DNA of 64,000 nucleotides from DLKC01 sp002478885. Lineage in GTDB: Bacteria; Bacteroidota; Bacteroidia; Chitinophagales; Chitinophagaceae. Shown piece after piece: positions 51,228 to 61,000 of the stretch (position 1 is its first letter; the number at the start of each line of letters is the position of its first letter). The position numbers were made by a program, and so were the translations under genes. The DNA lies in NCBI GenBank assembly GCA_046329585.1, contig JAXLUI010000002.1, positions 744,001 through 808,000 of the forward strand. Direction: 5' to 3'. The notes beneath the pieces are model-generated. The model saw only the letters and a program-made list of their open reading frames with translations, was not told where the DNA came from and made no database searches.

Positions 51228-54200
51228 ATGACTAAAAAGGAATTCTATATTGACTTCGATTTCACCGAGGTTCAAAATTTAAATAAAGAAAACCTCGCTC
51301 CAGAGCTGGAAGAAATAAGCTATTTAGGCGTTGATAAAGTTTATTTTTCTGGTGATTATCCCGCTATTTTATTTAAAGAAGTAAATTATTTTGATAATAA
51401 TGCGCTAAAAGATATTGCTCGGATTCAGCATCTCTGCTGGAATTATCGAAAAGTTATATTTTTATTTATTCTGTCCAAAACAGAAATTAGAATTTATAAC
51501 TGTTCAAAAAGACCGTTCAATTATGAGAATACAGGTCTTAAATTATCTGATGAATTAGAAAAATTAGAAATTGCTCGTTCTGATTATGATAATTTGAAAA
51601 CAATTCATACTATCAAAGAATTATTTTCAAGAGTTGCTGTTGATTGCGGGCTATTATGGACTACGGAAAACAAACTCAGAGATAAAATTTCATTACAAGA
51701 AAGAATTGATAAATATTTGGTCAAATCGCTTTTGAATGCTGCAAAAGAACTTAAGAAATTAGAATTATCAGAAGAAATCATTCATAGTTTATTGATGCGT
51801 TCAATCTTCATAATGTACTTGGAAGATAAAGGTGCAGCAAAAGAAACCAATTTGTATAAAAATATATTGCAAGGTGCTGCCAGCTATATCGATATTCTTG
51901 CAGATAAGGATTCAACATATTCAATTTTTGAAAAAGTAGAAGACCATTTTAATGGAAATGTATTTCCATTAATACCCGGAGAAAAGAAAGCGGTTACATT
52001 AAAGCATCTTGACGTAATAAAAAAATGCCTTTTTGATGGCGATTTATCCGGCGTTCCTAAATTGTTTAACGAGTGGAGACTTTTCCGCTTCGATATAATT
52101 CAGATTGAACTGCTAAGTGAAATCTATGAGCATTTTTTGGAAGAGTTTAAAGAAAGCCAGAAAGAGAAAGCAGGACAATATTATACTCCGCCATCATTAG
52201 TAGAGTTAATATTGAATGAAAAACTAAAATATAAAAATGAAACTCAGTGGCAGTTTAAAATACTTGACCCTGCCTGTGGTTCTGGAATTTTCTTAGTGGA
52301 AAGCTTTAAGCGGTTAGTAAAACGATGGAAGAATGCACATCTTGGTCAACAAATTACTTTTAGCGATTTGAGAGAAATTCTTGAACAAAATATTTTTGGG
52401 ATTGAATACGACCGATTGGCAATCAGGGTTACAGCTTTCAGTTTATATCTTGCAATTCTAGAACATTTAAACCCAAGAACCCTATGGATTGATAAAAGAT
52501 ATAAATTTCCCTATTTAATTTTCGATCCGCAGGATAAAGCCTTAAAGAAGCAAGGGAATAACTTACTTAGGCAAGATAGTATAGGTGAAACAGTAGCAGA
52601 TTGTTTTGGCAATATCAATTTAGTGGTGGGGAACCCTCCTTTTGGTTCTAAAATTGACCTTTCATCTATTAAGGATTATTGTACTAAAAATGACTTTGGG
52701 CAAGATATGGTAATCCCATTTCTTCATAAAGCAATAGTCTTTGCTCCGATGGGTTCGATAGCTTTAATTTTTAATACAAAAATTTTAACTAACAAAGAAG
52801 GGACATTTGAGAATTTTAGAAGGTGGTTATTTAATGATACATATGTTGAAAAGGTTTACAACTTTTCAATCTTTAGAAAGACCCCGAAAACATTTGGAGG
52901 ACAACTTTTTTCTTCAGCTGTAGGCCCTGTTAGTATTGCATTTTATCAAAGCAAACCGCCCCTAAAACAAAGTGCTACCATCGAATATTGGGCTCCTAAG
53001 ACTTACGTCAAAAACAGTTTAACAGAAGGGGTCATAATTGATTCCACCGATATAAAATTCCTTCCAAGAAATGAGTGTCAAAATCCTTCTACTCAAATCT
53101 GGAAGATTGCAATGTGGGGGACATTGGAAGATTTCAATTTAATTAGGAAATTACAAGAGTTAACAACTTTGTCTGACCTGTTTAAAAAGAAAAAACTTAT
53201 CAAAGGGCTTGGCTTGCAATTTATGGACAGTACAACAAAAAATCCTATTCCAGGCGATGATATATCCAAGCTTCCATATTTGAAACCAGAGAATATTAAG
53301 CGATACTTCACCTCACGAAACGAGTTTGGTAAGTTAATTGATGATGTAACTGAATCATCAGCACTCATATATAAAAAGTATTACAAAATTCGAGGAGATA
53401 TTCCTTTGAAAGAAATTAAGGATTTCAGGAGACTTAATAAAAAAGAAGTATTTTATTCACCGCATTTAGTAATCAAAAAAGGACTAAGTGATAAAAAATT
53501 ATGTGCCTCATACCTTGACAAAAATTGCACTTTTAATAGTAAGGTCTTAGGTGTTGCAGGGGGCTCAAAGCAACTTTTGCAATCTATCGCATCAATTGTA
53601 AATTCAACTTTGGCAACATATTATCTCTTTCTTATTTCATCTTCGATAGGAATTGAAAGAGAAGAGATTCAAACAAATGAAATTTATAGCTTACCCATAA
53701 ATTATGATGAGGAAATTTATGAGCAATTAGCAGAAAAATCGGACGAAATTAAGACAAGGATAACAGAGAATTTTCCAATGAATGTTGATATTTCTGATTT
53801 GGAAAAAGAAATTAATGGTATTGTTTTTAATCTTTTTTCTTTATCCACTAAAGAACGTATCCTAATAGATGATTTTATTAACACAGGTGTCAGCCTTTTA
53901 TTTGATGGGCATAAATCATCAGCGCTGAAGCCAATAACGGGGACAGAAAACAAGGTGTATGGCTCTACACTTAGCGCAGAACTAACTGAATACTTATCTT
54001 CAGAAAAATTGATTGTGAATTCATCGGTTTTTGAAATCCGAAAAGGAATACCATTAAATATTGTGAAATTGACTTTTGATAAGAAGAAGAAGGAAGTAGA
54101 ATCATTTGGCTCTGAAGTTTATGGGGAATACCTGTCCGTAATAAACAAGTATACTCTCAAAGAATTATCAAAAAATATTTATATCCAAAAGCAAATAAAA

Positions 54201-54317
54201 TATTATGATGGCAATGATATATACATAATCAAACCAAATCAAAAAAGATTTTGGAGCCGGTCAATTGCTATAAATGATGCCAAGGAGTTGGTGAGTGAAA
54301 TTCTGAAAATGTCATAA
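51228..54317 (+). CDS. N6-adenine DNA methyltransferase, type IIG/Eco57I-like (1029 aa)
   Basis: Motif I DPACGSGIF lies at about 346-354 and the catalytic motif IV NPPF at about 467-470, both marks of N6-adenine methylases. The N-terminal 320 residues (DIARIQHLCWNYRKVIFLF; KESQKEKAGQYYTPPSLVE just before motif I) and the TaqI/Eco57I-like C-terminal recognition part fit type IIG and related enzymes. No PD-(D/E)XK nuclease motif is obvious within it. The next gene starts directly after the stop and encodes a PD-(D/E)XK-like protein, so methylase/specificity and nuclease may be separate chains. AT-rich, with a different base bias from the metal genes. Confidence 0.9.
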   Translation: MTKKEFYIDFDFTEVQNLNKENLAPELEEISYLGVDKVYFSGDYPAILFKEVNYFDNNALKDIARIQHLCWNYRKVIFLFILSKTEIRIYNCSKRPFNYENTGLKLSDELEKLEIARSDYDNLKTIHTIKELFSRVAVDCGLLWTTENKLRDKISLQERIDKYLVKSLLNAAKELKKLELSEEIIHSLLMRSIFIMYLEDKGAAKETNLYKNILQGAASYIDILADKDSTYSIFEKVEDHFNGNVFPLIPGEKKAVTLKHLDVIKKCLFDGDLSGVPKLFNEWRLFRFDIIQIELLSEIYEHFLEEFKESQKEKAGQYYTPPSLVELILNEKLKYKNETQWQFKILDPACGSGIFLVESFKRLVKRWKNAHLGQQITFSDLREILEQNIFGIEYDRLAIRVTAFSLYLAILEHLNPRTLWIDKRYKFPYLIFDPQDKALKKQGNNLLRQDSIGETVADCFGNINLVVGNPPFGSKIDLSSIKDYCTKNDFGQDMVIPFLHKAIVFAPMGSIALIFNTKILTNKEGTFENFRRWLFNDTYVEKVYNFSIFRKTPKTFGGQLFSSAVGPVSIAFYQSKPPLKQSATIEYWAPKTYVKNSLTEGVIIDSTDIKFLPRNECQNPSTQIWKIAMWGTLEDFNLIRKLQELTTLSDLFKKKKLIKGLGLQFMDSTTKNPIPGDDISKLPYLKPENIKRYFTSRNEFGKLIDDVTESSALIYKKYYKIRGDIPLKEIKDFRRLNKKEVFYSPHLVIKKGLSDKKLCASYLDKNCTFNSKVLGVAGGSKQLLQSIASIVNSTLATYYLFLISSSIGIEREEIQTNEIYSLPINYDEEIYEQLAEKSDEIKTRITENFPMNVDISDLEKEINGIVFNLFSLSTKERILIDDFINTGVSLLFDGHKSSALKPITGTENKVYGSTLSAELTEYLSSEKLIVNSSVFEIRKGIPLNIVKLTFDKKKKEVESFGSEVYGEYLSVINKYTLKELSKNIYIQKQIKYYDGNDIYIIKPNQKRFWSRSIAINDAKELVSEILKMS

Positions 54318-54974
54318 ATGAACGGCAAATTAAATCAAGATATAATAACCCTATTTAAAGCAAAATTCGAAGATAATTGTATTTACCTTCTATTGGATGC
54401 ATATACTTCTCTCCAAAATTCTAACCGTAAAGTAAATGAGGAAAATGAAAATAATATAACGGCGCAGTTAGTCGGATTTATGAAGAAAAGCTCACTAAGG
54501 TCAGATTTGCAAATCCATTTGGAAAGAGAAAGCTATATTGATATAGATGAAACTTATGATGGATTACAAGATGCAGATAAATCTCCCCGTATTGACATTA
54601 AATATTCTGTATGGAATTCAAATATTGAAATTGAGTATTATATGGAAGCAAAAAATTTAGCCGAAAATAACTGGATTAAAAAATCAACTAGTGCTACTAT
54701 TGATGCACATAAACTCAGGAAAAGATATATTAAAACAGGTATTGCCAATTTTACCAGTGGCAGATACCCAAGCGGATGTCTTCTTGGATATGTAGTAGAA
54801 GGTAATACTCATAAAATAGTTGAGCTACTAAATAAGATACTCATTGCCGAAAAAAGAACCAAAGAAATATTGGTTAATAGTAGTAAGATTCATGGGATTG
54901 ACTCTAGCTTTATTTCAATGCACGAGGGAACCTCAAGATCTTTGTTAAACCATTTCATGCTTGATTTATCATGA
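54318..54974 (+). CDS. Putative restriction endonuclease partner, PD-(D/E)XK-like (218 aa)
   Basis: Residues 89-112 read SPRIDIKYSV ... EIEYYMEAKNL, giving D93 and E110-x-K112, a PD-(D/E)XK-type site. The rest is alpha/beta, with no membrane segment and no recognised specificity domain. Its ATG follows the methylase stop directly (TAAATG), indicating one operon. The likely job is cleavage of unmodified DNA at the methylase's target. I do not know the named family. Confidence 0.65.
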   Translation: MNGKLNQDIITLFKAKFEDNCIYLLLDAYTSLQNSNRKVNEENENNITAQLVGFMKKSSLRSDLQIHLERESYIDIDETYDGLQDADKSPRIDIKYSVWNSNIEIEYYMEAKNLAENNWIKKSTSATIDAHKLRKRYIKTGIANFTSGRYPSGCLLGYVVEGNTHKIVELLNKILIAEKRTKEILVNSSKIHGIDSSFISMHEGTSRSLLNHFMLDLS

Positions 54975-54998
54975 TGCTATTCTAACTAATTGATGAAA

Positions 54999-55054
54999 GG
55001 ATTGCGACGCAACGAAGATGCTATGAAAAACTAAAGCTGGTATCATAAAAATTA
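54999..55054 (-). repeat. Repeat arm K
   Basis: A minus arm with the core variant GGATTGCGACGCAAC and outer end AGCTGGTATCATAAAAATT. It is nearly identical to arm J at 1018-1070. It lies between the convergent restriction and DUF1016 genes and is the last arm seen; none follows in the remaining 9 kb. Confidence 0.88.
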
Positions 55055-56152
55055 TTCTAATAGCTTACCCAACTCATCCGCATCGGGCAGAATACCTTTC
55101 ATTTGAATTGGTGTTTGTTTTGATGTTTTATATGTTGCCACGCCCATAGCTTTGTCAAAACTTTTAATTGCGAACTCAACCACTGTATTATTTTTTTCCT
55201 TGCAAAGAACTATACCAATACTTGAATTCTCCTGTTGCAATTTTATTTTTTCATCTAATACATTCAGGTAGAAATTAAGCTGCCCGGCATCTGCAGGTTT
55301 AAATTTACCTTTCTTCAGTTCAAAAGCCACCAGGCACTGTAAATGGCGGTTGAAAAATAGAAGGTCAATAAAAAATTCGTCTCCATCTACTTCAATGCGG
55401 TATTGATTGCCAATAAAGCAAAAGCCTTTGCCCATTTGCAGGATAAAGTTCCTGATGTTTAGGACCACCTGCTGTTCAATATGCCTTTCATCATCCAATT
55501 CATTACCAGTAATAAAATCGAGTAAATACTCATCTTTAAATACATTCAATGCAGACGGCTTTAATAACTCATTGACCGTTGTATGAAAGTTATTGGGCAG
55601 CTTACCTTCTTTACTGAAAAGGTCATTTTCAATATGATGTTCCAGCACTGAAAGAGACCAAAAATTAGCAGCGGATGACTGTATGTAAAATATCCGTGCC
55701 TGCCAGCCCTTTATTTTAGTAATAATAGTAAAATGATGCGAGAAGCTTATGCCAGTAAAAGCTTCGTAAAAAGTATTCCTTTCAGTTTGGTTCGACAGTG
55801 TTGAACTTATTGAAAAAGTCTCAATCAAACCCGTTTGCCCAATTTGGTTCGACGCTGTCGAACCAATTGTGAGATGGGAAGCATAGGCCTCAGCAAACAT
55901 TCTAATTTTTTTAAGATTCCCGGATGAAAAACCTTTTAATCCGGGTAATTCTTTTTGCAGGTCTGCCGAAATCTGATCCATTACTTTCGCTCCCCATTTT
56001 TGAGCTTTTATTTTATCAGAAATCATTTTACCTGTTTTCAAATAGAGCAATAATTGCTCACGGTTCGCAAGTCGTGCGGCCGCATAACGGCTTTGCACAA
56101 TCTGCTTCTTAATGGACTGAATGAATTCAATATAGTTCTTATCAATTTTCAT
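55052..56152 (-). CDS. DUF1016 (YhcG-type) PD-(D/E)XK nuclease
   Basis: A 366-residue protein. The N-terminal DUF1016 helical domain (SRYAAARLANREQLLLYLKTGK in part: ARLANREQLLLYLKTGK) includes GFSSGNLKKIRMFAEAY. The C-terminal nuclease domain has EVDGDEFFIDLLFF and LVAFELKKGKF, giving D...ExK. The linker at about 97-134 holds a 19-residue tandem repeat (STASNQIGQTG..., STLSNQTERNT...) whose DNA contains two palindromes. Such proteins are linked to mobile elements and DNA repair or defence. It sits between the R-M genes and the integrase on the opposite strand. Confidence 0.88.
   Translation of the reverse strand: MKIDKNYIEFIQSIKKQIVQSRYAAARLANREQLLLYLKTGKMISDKIKAQKWGAKVMDQISADLQKELPGLKGFSSGNLKKIRMFAEAYASHLTIGSTASNQIGQTGLIETFSISSTLSNQTERNTFYEAFTGISFSHHFTIITKIKGWQARIFYIQSSAANFWSLSVLEHHIENDLFSKEGKLPNNFHTTVNELLKPSALNVFKDEYLLDFITGNELDDERHIEQQVVLNIRNFILQMGKGFCFIGNQYRIEVDGDEFFIDLLFFNRHLQCLVAFELKKGKFKPADAGQLNFYLNVLDEKIKLQQENSSIGIVLCKEKNNTVVEFAIKSFDKAMGVATYKTSKQTPIQMKGILPDADELGKLLE
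55789..55864. repeat. Two intragenic palindromes with 57-base period
   Basis: GGTTCGACAGTGTTGAAC (55789-55806) and GGTTCGACGCTGTCGAACC (55846-55864) begin 57 bases apart, 19 codons, inside the DUF1016 gene. The second is a near-perfect hairpin. Both encode the linker repeat of the protein. Confidence 0.8.
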
Positions 56153-56196
56153 ATTTCATATTTTAAAGTTGTAGCACACCTCCCATTCCTTATATC

Positions 56197-57489
56197 CTAT
56201 AACCCAGGCCTGCTGTCCCACAACTTTTTAATCATGTGTGCTTTCTGTACCTGGTCAGCCTTAATATATCTTCTGAATGCTTTCTCTGTTTTATGTCCGC
56301 TGATAGCCATAATTAAATTAGCAGGAGTGCCGTCTAAAAATTCATTTGTACAAAATGACCGGCGGCAGGTGTGCGACATTATCCAGTTATATTTTGGCCT
56401 TGTTTCCTCTATTATTTTATTACCACGTTTATGCGTTATCTTAATCAATTCGTCAATACCCGCAAGCCTGACTACCTCTTTGATATAATAATTAAAATTG
56501 GAGTTACTGACTTGCGGCATTTGCATATTGTATTTATCAATCAATATTATCTTTGCATCACTGCGTAATGGTACTACAACAGTTGATAAGGTTTTGGCTT
56601 GATTGACATACAGCATACCGCCCCTTACTTCTTCTGGCTTTATATCTGAGTAATCGCTAAACCTAAAACCTGTGAGACAGCCTAAAACAAAGAGATCCCG
56701 GTATTTTTCCAGGTTACTGTTATCTGATAAATCCAGGTGGTAAATGAGAGATAATTCCTGCCAGGTGAGATAAACTGCATCAACTTCTTCTTCCATAACC
56801 TTATAAGCACTCAGATCCATAAAAGGAATAATTTTCTTACTCATCCTATCTTTCAGAAAAGACTTTAGATGCTTAATTGTCTTACCAACACTGTTTACTT
56901 TTAGTCCATTAATGACTTCCGTCCTTCTTAGTTGTGGAATATCATAAGTTAGATATCTTACAAAGTCTTCATAAAAACGAACATCAAATGAATCAAATGT
57001 TATGGGCTCTTTTCTGTAATGCTCAAAGCTCTTTAAATGAGCCTTCATTGCATTAATCACGTTAATGGTACAACGCTTTACAGTTGTTTGTTTGCTTTTT
57101 ATATAATCTTCAATATTGGAATAAACATCAAGACTTTTTTCAGCATCAGACATTTGTTCCAGTTTCCAATTTGTCTTTAAAAGGAAATTTTCCTTCAGAA
57201 ACTGCATCGGGCAAGTGTGACGCTTTTTAACTGCATACTCTACCATGTCTTCGGCTTTTCTAAGCTTTGCAGTTAGATCGACTTGCAACTCATTTGCGTT
57301 ACCATATTTTGGTGGCAAGTTTTCTGCTATGCGCCCGGTCTTTTTGTTCCAGTAATTCGGGGGAATTTGCACATCTGTACTTAATAGAGTTCTTTGCTCT
57401 GCAGAATGGCAATACTGTAAAAAAATCAGGGAAGTTCCATCTTTACGAACTGCTCCTTTTTTGATGATTAATTTGATTGGTTGGCCCAT
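56197..57489 (-). CDS. Tyrosine site-specific recombinase (integrase)
   Basis: A 430-residue integrase with an N-terminal Arm/SAM-like domain and a catalytic domain with R276 (TGFRFSDY), H373-x-x-R376 (SHTCRRSF), H399 (ISGHK) and the nucleophile Y408 (FRRYIK). This is the Bacteroidota phage_integrase type found on integrative elements. It lies at the edge of the island, reading inward, so it most likely drives integration and excision. An AT-rich inverted repeat around 57493-57530 (TTCTATTTTTATTC/GAATAAAGTAGAA) covers its start region and may bind the enzyme. Confidence 0.93.
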   Translation of the reverse strand: MGQPIKLIIKKGAVRKDGTSLIFLQYCHSAEQRTLLSTDVQIPPNYWNKKTGRIAENLPPKYGNANELQVDLTAKLRKAEDMVEYAVKKRHTCPMQFLKENFLLKTNWKLEQMSDAEKSLDVYSNIEDYIKSKQTTVKRCTINVINAMKAHLKSFEHYRKEPITFDSFDVRFYEDFVRYLTYDIPQLRRTEVINGLKVNSVGKTIKHLKSFLKDRMSKKIIPFMDLSAYKVMEEEVDAVYLTWQELSLIYHLDLSDNSNLEKYRDLFVLGCLTGFRFSDYSDIKPEEVRGGMLYVNQAKTLSTVVVPLRSDAKIILIDKYNMQMPQVSNSNFNYYIKEVVRLAGIDELIKITHKRGNKIIEETRPKYNWIMSHTCRRSFCTNEFLDGTPANLIMAISGHKTEKAFRRYIKADQVQKAHMIKKLWDSRPGL

Positions 57490-57619
57490 GGCTTTATTCT
57501 ATTTTTATTCTATAAAAGAGGAATAAAGTAGAACAAAGTTACATGGCCAGCATTTTCAATGCTGTTATAAAACATTGAAAATCATTGCATTGAAGTTAAG
57601 TTAGATAAGATTAGATAAA

Positions 57620-57660
57620 GTTGAGGACTGAGGGTTTTGGTCCTGAATTTCCCGTCCGGT
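57620..57660 (+). other. Possible attachment-site remnant resembling a tRNA 3' end
   Basis: GAATTTCCCGTCCGGTCCGCA resembles the T-loop/acceptor end of a tRNA (parts: TTTCCCGTCCGGTCCGCA). I do not see a complete tRNA upstream, so this may be an att site left by integration at a tRNA end, or chance. Confidence 0.3.
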
Positions 57661-57666
57661 CCGCAG

Positions 57667-57703
57667 AAAGGCTCACAGTAAAATGTGAGCCTTTTTATTT
57701 TTA
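57667..57703 (+). terminator. Rho-independent terminator
   Basis: Stem GGCTCACA/TGTGAGCC with a GTAAAA-type loop, then TTTTTATTTTTA. It follows the tRNA-like stretch and would fit termination of a small RNA gene just upstream. It marks the change from island to chromosome-like sequence. Confidence 0.85.
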
Positions 57704-58020
57704 TGCAGCCACATTTTTACGATAGCATTTCCAATCATTTATCAGGTTAATCTTCATCGACTAAATCCATCTTTACAACCGTAAGTGTACCTGTAAAATA
57801 GCATTCAATTATCAATAGAGACTAGACGCCTGTACCCGTAAGACACTGCTGGCATAAAAATGATTTTGAACTGATGGCGTTCAGCTGGCCTATTGTTCCT
57901 TTGCTATGGCGCGAAACACAAAATATCATATAGCGCAAAATACCTGCTGTTTATAAATTAAGCAGAAAATAATGCAGATCGCTTTGATTTGATTGAAAAA
58001 CTAAGTTTTTTTAGCGCACC
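57704..58020. other. Gene-free stretch before the T9SS protein
   Basis: No supported gene and no repeat-arm core. CTGCTGGCATAAAAATG near 57849-57865 is faintly like an arm outer end but lacks the core. Promoter elements for the downstream gene are not obvious. Confidence 0.4.
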
Positions 58021-61000
58021 ATGCCTGAAGTTATCGCAACCAGCTTTGTAAAAAGATGTTTCTTATTATTCACCATTGCTTTAACGGTACAGCATCTTTT
58101 TGGGCAGAAAGAAACCAGTGAATGGTTCCTCTATCCGGACAAACATTATACATTTTCCGGAACAGGGCCCGTTGATAAGTCGCCATCACCGGTATTTATA
58201 GAAGGAACTGGTGCCTCCATTTGCGACAGTGCTGGTAATTTATTGCTTTTTACGAGCACAACAGGCTCCTTCAATTCGAGGGTGTATGACCGAAAATATA
58301 ACCTGCTACCGTATTTTAAAAGCATGGATATTTTCTTGCGCGCTGATAATCCAAACGTATTTTTCGTAAGAAGACCCGGATATCCGCAACAATACTATCT
58401 TTTCTATTCCAGTGTAACATCAGATGGGCTCGGCCATAATTCCTCCATGTTACAGTATTCACTGATTGATCTTTCTCTTAACAATGGCTACGGGGATGTT
58501 ATCAGTGCTGATGTAAAAGTAGATAGCGCCATCTCTTACGGATTTACAATTTCCCGCAAGGATAGAAGCGAAGATTTCTGGCTTGTTACACATAAACCCG
58601 GAACAGACCATTTTAATACATGGCTTGTCGATCCTTCCGGCATCGCTTCGTCACCAGTTGAAAGTGTAGCAGGCCAAAATCCATTCAAAGAGCAATACAG
58701 GTTTGATGAAATGAAAACCTCACCCAACGGAAAAATAATTGCGGGTACGACACATTTTGTTGATTACGCCGACGCCTTCCTTGGTAGTTCCTGGTTTATC
58801 GAAGTTTTTGATTTTGATGAGCATTCCGGAAAAATTAGCAGCAGGGTTCGTTCGATTAATTATAAATATGTAAACGCTGCTTTTAGTCACCTTGAATTTT
58901 CGCCCGACAACAGGCTGGTTTATGCATATTATATCGGCCTTGCCCTTGGCTTGCAGCCTTGCGGTTATGGTGCCGGAGATCTTTATCAATACAATCTTTG
59001 CTATAAGGATTCAATCAGTTTTTCCAACTATGCACAAAGACTGGGTTCCAGTTTTTCCTTCTGTGATCTTGCCACCTGGGGGCAGGTTCAGATAGCAGCA
59101 GATAAAAAAATCTACTTCCCTTATCAACGAACGGGTACAATGTCCAGTATTCAATCTCCCAACAGAATCGGTTCTTCAGCAAACTATACCTTTTCCACTT
59201 CTTACATGCAAAACGGCAATGGAGGCAACCTTCCACTGTTTTATCATGCCTACACAGAAAAGGCAGTAAAAAATAACATTGTCTATTCGGGCTTTTGTTA
59301 TCCAACGCCATTAACATTCGAAATAACCAATGACAGCATAGCAAATATCCAATGGAATTTTGGCGATCCTGCAAGCGGCGTAAATAACACTTCTACATCG
59401 ATAAAGGCGCCGCATGCTTTTTCGGCACCGGGAAAATATTTGGTTGCAGCAACGTTATACGATCATAGCGGCAACCTGATTGAAAGCATCAGCGATTCCG
59501 TCGAAATCAAAGACAGCAAACGGCGGCTGCTTGAAGGATTGCCAAAAGATACCGCTATTTGCCGGGGTTCAGCAATACCCTTCCAGCAGTCTGTAATAAA
59601 TGGCTTTTTCTATTGGACGGTGCGAAACACGCAGAGACTTTATGTAATTGGTTCTGCAAACAATATGCAACTGGGCGAATATGGTGAGGGGACTTATATT
59701 GTTGAAATGCACCAAAACGATTGTGATGGTTGCATTTTGACTGATTCTATTACTATACATTTTTTAGAAACACCGTATGTAAGTCTTGGTTATGACCGAC
59801 AGATATGCACAGGAGACTCAACCTTGCTTTACACAGAAAACCCCGGATCAGTAAACGTATGGAGCACGGGTGATACCACCGAAAGTATTTGGGTAAAAAA
59901 AGCCGGAGATTACTCTATAAGATCCGAATACAACAATAATGGCTGTGTAATTAAAGACACCATACATGTTGGCCTAAAGCCCCCGGTAGTTTTCAATTTA
60001 CCTGCTGATACAACTTTATGCAATAATGAAACACTGTTACTTGCTCCGGGTATTGCAGATGCAACTTACTGGTGGCAGAATAATACTGCCGCTGAGCAAT
60101 ACCTGGTAACAAAACCGGGGAAATATTGGGTGACAATAATGAATAATTATTTATGTAGTGCAAGCGATACTGTAAACGTTGTATATGTAAATGCTGCGGC
60201 CGTAAATCTTGGAAAAGATACAAGTCTTTGTACCGGAGATTCCCTGCGCTTACAGGTAACTGTTCCCGGATCAAATTATCAATGGAGCACCGGTTCAACC
60301 ACTGACAATATAGTTGCAAAAAACAGTGACGACTATTGGGTACAGGTAAACAATGGCGTATGCGTTGTAAAAGACACGATCCATATCAATTTCAGGCAGC
60401 CTCCCATAGTGCATTTAGGAAATGACACGGCTCTTTGTGATAAAACGGAACTACTGTTAGATGCTACAGCAGCTAATAGTATCTACATTTGGCAAGATCA
60501 TTCTGCAAACGATCATCTAAACGTTACGGGACCCGGACAATATTGGGTAAAGTTGAACCAGCAAGGTTGTGTTTCTTCCGATACAATCAATGTTTTCTAT
60601 AAACAGTTGCCTTTAGTTTGGCTGGGAAATGATACAACGTTATGCGAAAATACTGCTATTCTATTAAGCGCTTATGGAGCTAACACCAGCTTCTACCAAT
60701 GGCAGGATAACAGCGTAACTTCTACCCTTAGTGCAAATAAAGCTGGTATTTATACAGTAAAAGTGACAGGCGACAATGGTTGCATTAATGCAGATACTAT
60801 TGAGATAAAATACAACGCGTTACCTGTTTTTTCACTGGGGAATGACACTTCTTTGTGTGAAGGTCAGAAGCTAACACTCCAGGTAACCCTCAACGCTGCA
60901 CAATATCTTTGGCAGAATGGATCAGTAAGCAACAGTTTCCCGGTTGATGCAGCGGGATATTACTGGGTTGATGTTTCGCAACATGGCTGTAGTTTGAGAG

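Noticed and set aside
1018..55054. The arms as integron attC sites
   Set aside because: The arrangement is cassette-like, but the GTTRRRY core and attC folding pattern are not evident and no integron integrase is in the window.
1018..55054. The arms as ordinary rho-independent terminators
   Set aside because: Single arms cannot form a long hairpin, the short TGCG/CGCA dyad has no T run after it, and arms also sit inside or at the start of genes.
1..57489. The repeated GTTGCGTCGCAC cores as a CRISPR array
   Set aside because: Copies are kilobases apart, in both orientations, with genes between them and no regular spacers; no cas genes are present.
57842..57865. CTGCTGGCATAAAAATG as another repeat arm
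   Set aside because: It resembles only the outer end and has no core at the right distance.
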